Assembly (NCBI GenBank): GCA_019454045.1
Contig: SKCR01034763.1
Coordinates: 19,213-83,212 of the forward strand
Direction: 5' to 3'
Length of the DNA: 64,000 bases
Origin: Zanthoxylum bungeanum
Lineage: Eukaryota > Streptophyta > Magnoliopsida > Sapindales > Rutaceae
The number at the start of each line of letters is the position of its first letter. Position 1 is the first letter of the stretch. The translations under genes were made by a program, and so were the position numbers. Below the pieces are notes generated by a model, which saw only the letters and a program-made list of their open reading frames with translations, was not told where the DNA came from and made no database searches. Below, in pieces: positions 59,953 to 64,000 of this stretch.

Positions 59953-62408
59953 TGTAGGCACTGCATTTTTGCATATAAGTCTCGATGACGAGTCTCACAT
60001 GGAGACACTACCTCTTAAGTTGTGGAAGCCACGGAAACGGACGTCGGAAGGGAAAAGTCAGAAATTGACACTTTGTTGGATTTAATTCGTTTTTAAGCTT
60101 CGGGTTCGCTTGTTGGACCTCTGTTTTAAAACACATGCTTAGCGAAACCCCCGCAAGCCCACACATATTTAGCCCAAACCACACACCAAACCATACACCA
60201 AGCCCACTAAACTAAGCCAAGCCCACTCCCAAATCACTCTAAGCCACGCCCACTCACCTTCCAAATTAACAAAACACACATTAAACACATGCATAAATCA
60301 AGCCAAATCTCATTCTTAAATTAAAGAAATCTAATCAAATACTTTCCTAATCCACTTAAATTACATTCCCTAATTAAAATATACAAACCAAATCATATCC
60401 CTAACTAAATAAAGAATAAATCAAATTAAATCAAATCATTTCCCTAATAAAAAGATTTTTCCTTATCACACAATAATTAAAAATATCTCCCATTAATTAC
60501 ACAAATCCTTTCCTTTTCAAACAAGGAAAGCTCCCATCTCTTTGCCTACAAAAAGAACCCTTCACTAACACATTAAACCCGTGGCTCATTCTCACGAAAA
60601 CATAAAGAAAATAACCTAGCTCATGCACGCCCAAGCTCTCTAAAATTCCTCCCAATTACCGCACAACCCCCGAAACAATTCCCATCCATTGCTGCACAAA
60701 CACCAAAAGAAAAACCCTTTGAAACAAACTAAACCTAAGCCATAAACCAACAAAAATAAATAAACAAAAGCATCCCCACCGACCAGCAAAGAAACAACAA
60801 TTAAACCAAGCATCCACGTAACCTTCTGATCAGCGCACAACAAGCTAAACACAGCCCTCACGTACCCCTCAGCCCTTCCACTAAGGCCAAACCAGCAGCC
60901 CATCACGTCCCCCAAAACAACACAGCCCTTGCTTAACGTAATCTGCCATATTCACAACAAGCCTTCAACAAGCATCATCCCTCACGCTAAAGCCACATTC
61001 ACCAGCCCCCAAACTCACGCCACTGCCCTTCATTCTAGCCCTCAAACTCATGCCGCTGTCCTTCATTCCAGCCCTCAAACTCATGCCCACTGCCCTTCAT
61101 TCCAGCCCCCAAACTCACACCTACTGCCCTCCATTCTGCCCCCTTAACATCACGGCCACTACCCTCTGTTCCAACCCCCTGATTCACGCCAATACCTCTG
61201 AAAATAGTTACCTAGATTGACGTCACTATACCCTTGAAAACTGCCCAAAACAGTCATTGAATTAACCCAAAACTGCACCTAAAAACTACCCAAAATAGTC
61301 TCGAAATTGAACTGAAAAGCTGCAGTAAAAACCCACAAAACAGCCCCAAAAACCTACAAAAACTGCCCCGAAACTGCCCAGAAACAGCCCAGAAAACTAT
61401 CCAGAAAACTGCTAGAAAAAAGTCTAGAAAAAACTGCATCTTTTCACCGAAAACCACAACCAGAAATAGCCGTAAAACATAGTAAAACAGCAGCCAAACA
61501 GCGAAATAGCTAGGGGGAATGTTGAACCAGTGAATCGGAGGAGTTGCGGAGCATCAACCCTTCCGACAACCGCGTACCGCGCTTTCGAGAGACGACAAAA
61601 GAGGATAGACCTGAGGGCACTTTCTTTATTTATTATCTTTCGCTTTTTTTTTTATTTTACTTTATTACATATGAGTATTATGGATTGATGCATGATGTGA
61701 ATTCCGGATGAACGGAATGCGTGTTCCCTTTTGTGGTATATCAGATGGAAACTCGGACGTAAATTTCGTAACTGAATTCGAATGGACGGTATTGCGGTTT
61801 GCACTCGTGATACAATACCACGTACTACTTAAGAGACACACGTATTTTGTTTCATCCAATCATGTATTCGAGCATGATGTAGTCTAGTAGATTATTTATC
61901 TATTTAGCATGAATAGGTTGTTAGTACGTTATTTATTATTTATGCATGATTTAGTTCTTTAATTTCGCATTAGTAATTTAGTTTACGTTTATGTTGAAGT
62001 GATAATTTATTGGTTTCTTGCGTTGGATGATTCAACATGCTCGTTGTGTGATATTATTGCTTGCCGTTTAAAGAGACTTATTTTAAAAGCATGCGAACTT
62101 AGTCATATGATTTATTTTGATGAATACAGACTAGATCTAAGTTACCTTTGAGCAGCATGTTGAGTAGATTCGGTTAGTTTATCGCACAAATCCTATCATT
62201 ACAAGTGACATAAGTAAATGACCATTCCGAACCCAATGGTTTGAGGTCTTCCCTTGCGAGGGGTGAGTGCAGCCTTAAATCACATTTTCTCGGTTCACAC
62301 CGGGTGGTGACTCCATGTTATTTCTCTAGTTTAGTTCCCCTACTGGATATTCTGTACTCCCGACAGGCCGCGAGCCTAGAACAGTGTCACCGATTTCTGT
62401 GTCCTACA
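59953..62408 (+). repeat. 3' LTR of element E
   Basis: The LTR is 2,456 bp, from TGTAGGCACTGC to GTGTCCTACA, followed by ATTGG (62409-62413). It includes the 33-35-bp array at about 60995-61200. Confidence 0.93.
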
Positions 62409-62413
62409 ATTGG

Positions 62414-62998
62414 GCCTTTAAATTTTAATTGGCCCTAATGGGCCGAAATTGATTTTTTGCAAAGGGTGATTCCTTATTGGGCTTTGGTTGCAAAGTCCGT
62501 GTCTTATAAATTAATTGAAAGCCCATTGGACTTTAATTAAATTAAAGGACATTGGATGTTAATTGAGCTTTGAGACCGTTAAGATTAGATTTAGAATCTA
62601 AGTCGCAAAGGCTCATTATTAAAGTATAATTTTTTAATTTGGAATCGAATATGAATTAGTATTGAATATGAATTAAATGGATTTAATATTATAGTTCGAT
62701 ATAATTCAAGAATTCGTACTTTGAGTACTTATTCTCAAACGAGTTGGACTCGCGCAAATCAAATCGTTGTTTGAACATTGGATGATCATTAATTTCGTAT
62801 TAATTAATTGGATTAGATTGATTGATAACATGCTTTGTGTGAATACATGGATGTGATGTATGAATAATGTATATCGGATAGATATTAAATGGGTGAGGGC
62901 AATTTTAGAAATTGTTGTAATAAATTTAAAATTTATTAAATTGGATCCGCATGTCCAGTCTATTACCTCTTGATTTTTTGTATTTCTCTTCTCACCTA
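62414..62998 (+). other. Leader of element F, second part
   Basis: This resumes the copia leader after E and matches A at about 3620-4210. No gene is seen. It ends at TTCTCACCTA, where relatives continue TTCCCCTCAATG, because LTR H is inserted. Confidence 0.83.
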
Positions 62999-64000
62999 TG
63001 TTGGTTTCTATTATTTGTCCCAAAGAAAGTATAAGCATATGAAATACAACAAATGAATATATATAATAAACTTGAAGCATGGCGGAATCATACTTACAAA
63101 GCTTTTGTGATGAAGAAGATGAACAAAAGGGTTGAAGCTCCAAGTCCTTTGTAGATTCGGCCAAGAGAAGAAATGGGTGGAAGCTCCAAGCTTTGTGTAT
63201 TCCAAGATCTTTAGTGGTTTCCCTATCACCTCCTTTGATCATAAGATGTGCTAGCAAAAGAGAAATGAAAATCCAATCTTCCTTTGCCCTAATGGAGTTC
63301 ACGGCATTCAAGAGAGAGAGAGGGAGAGTTTTTGTTTTCAATCTTTTTCTTTCTAAAAGAATAATGAAAAATCTAATACCAATATTTTGGTATATCCTTT
63401 GCAAAAGTCAAAATTTTTCCCTCCAAAAAGCCATTAAATGGCCTCACCAACTTCTTTCATGAATAGTGACTAGATGTCACTTTAATAAAGTGGCTTGTGA
63501 CATCTATCACCAAGTCATGTCAAGTGATGTGACTTCGCGATGTGACTTGCGGGTCCCACTCGTTTCAAAATACGAATGTGTCCGCAAACACTTTCGGGCT
63601 CGATTTCGCTAATTCCAAATTACGAATTTCCGTCGCGACGTAAATTAAATAATTACGCCTAGCGAAATCACTATTCACGTCGCTAACTAATTAATTCTAA
63701 TTAATTCGTTTGCCCGAATTAAAATCCGATTTCAATTCCGCGTCGAAATCTAATTTCGTTTAATATATCGAATATATCATTTTACCGATTAATTCCAAAT
63801 CAATCGTTCTCTCTCAAATAAGGCATTTTATCCATGATAAAGTTTCTCCGTAATTAATCCAAGATTAATAAAGTTCGAATGAAATATCATAGGTGAATCT
63901 TCAGGAAGCGACCCGAGAGATCTCCAGATATGTTGGCAGTAAATACGGCCGTCGGATAATCCGAACACGTACGTACCTTGTACTACGTTTTTACCGATTT
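62999..64000 (-). mobile_element. Copia LTR H, minus strand, runs off the window
   Basis: The reverse complement matches the 3' half of the A/D-type LTR, ending in AGAAACCAACA at 62999. It includes the palindrome run (about 63650-63870) and GGCAGTAAATACGG-type text near the right edge. No primer site follows its end, so it is either the 3' LTR of a minus-strand element or a solo LTR. The 232-codon minus frame at 62706-63404 spans the F/H junction and is not a gene. Confidence 0.85.

Larger units (their letters stand above)
51888..62408 (+). mobile_element. Gag-only Ty3/gypsy element E (Tat/Ogre-like, non-autonomous)
   Basis: E is 10,521 bp, with LTRs at 51888-54407 and 59953-62408, primer site at 54411 and target duplication ATTGG (51883-51887, 62409-62413). 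The 5.5-kb interior has a gag relic (55357-56480) and then no pol at all. It has a purine-rich tract and four tandem-repeat arrays (57581-59740). Tat/Ogre-type gag wording, very long LTRs and 3' tandem arrays fit the non-autonomous TR-GAG type of plant element. LTR divergence is roughly 5-8% over the first 200 bases by eye, so it is an older insertion. Confidence 0.9.
49655..62998 (+). mobile_element. Ty1/copia element F, partial, split by E
   Basis: F has a 5' LTR (49655-51235), primer site and leader. The leader is interrupted by gypsy element E between 51887 and 62409 and continues to 62998, where minus-strand copia LTR H is inserted. Gag-pol and the 3' LTR are not in the window. F belongs to the A/D subfamily. 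It lies in the second CACTA gene. Confidence 0.87.

Noticed and set aside
62706..63404. A 232-codon minus-strand open frame
   Set aside because: It spans the junction between the F leader and the inverted LTR H. Its parts are non-coding in every other copy.

Overview
The window is a block of plant nuclear DNA made almost entirely of transposable elements inserted into one another. The evidence is plant-type Ty1/copia and Ty3/gypsy LTR retrotransposons with 1.9-2.5 kb LTRs, initiator-tRNA-Met primer sites, a CACTA (En/Spm) transposon with spliced genes, and AT-rich DNA. The species cannot be named from the sequence. I see no intact host gene, tRNA, rRNA or bacterial feature.

Layout. (1) 1-940 and 10760-11823 are the two halves of one decayed Ty3/gypsy pol gene (G; Tat/Ogre-like, with a second RNase H starting at the break). 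It is split by a complete copia element A (941-10754, TSD GTTCT). (2) At 11823 G is fused to the leader of a second copia element, D, which has lost its 5' LTR. D runs to 15758, resumes at 35935 and ends with its 3' LTR at 36704-38784. (3) D is split by copia element B (15759-35929, TSD ATGTC). B in turn is split by copia element C (18250-28361, TSD TGTAT), giving a three-level nest. (4) 38785-40282 holds two abutting minus-strand LTR fragments, one gypsy and one B-type copia. (5) 40283-42467 is AT-rich and contains a probable further minus-strand LTR relic. (6) 42468-49654 is a decayed CACTA transposon with TNP2-type and Transposase_24-type genes, separated by a second cluster of end-type palindromic repeats. 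(7) The CACTA is cut by copia element F (from about 49655). F is split by a gag-only gypsy element E (51888-62408, TSD ATTGG) and then by a minus-strand copia LTR, H (62999 to the window end).

How the parts relate. B has the best-preserved gag-pol: one reading frame apart from one frameshift and five stops. A, C and D are full-size copia elements with collapsed gag and broken pol. They share the same nonsense codon and the same frameshifting deletions relative to B, so they probably descend from an already defective source copied by another element's proteins. E lacks pol altogether and carries four tandem-repeat arrays in its 3' region, like non-autonomous Tat/Ogre relatives.

The most unusual pattern is in the copia LTRs and leaders: series of perfect palindromes whose arms are separated by exactly three bases, usually NNG. 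The arm sequences differ between families while the spacing stays the same.
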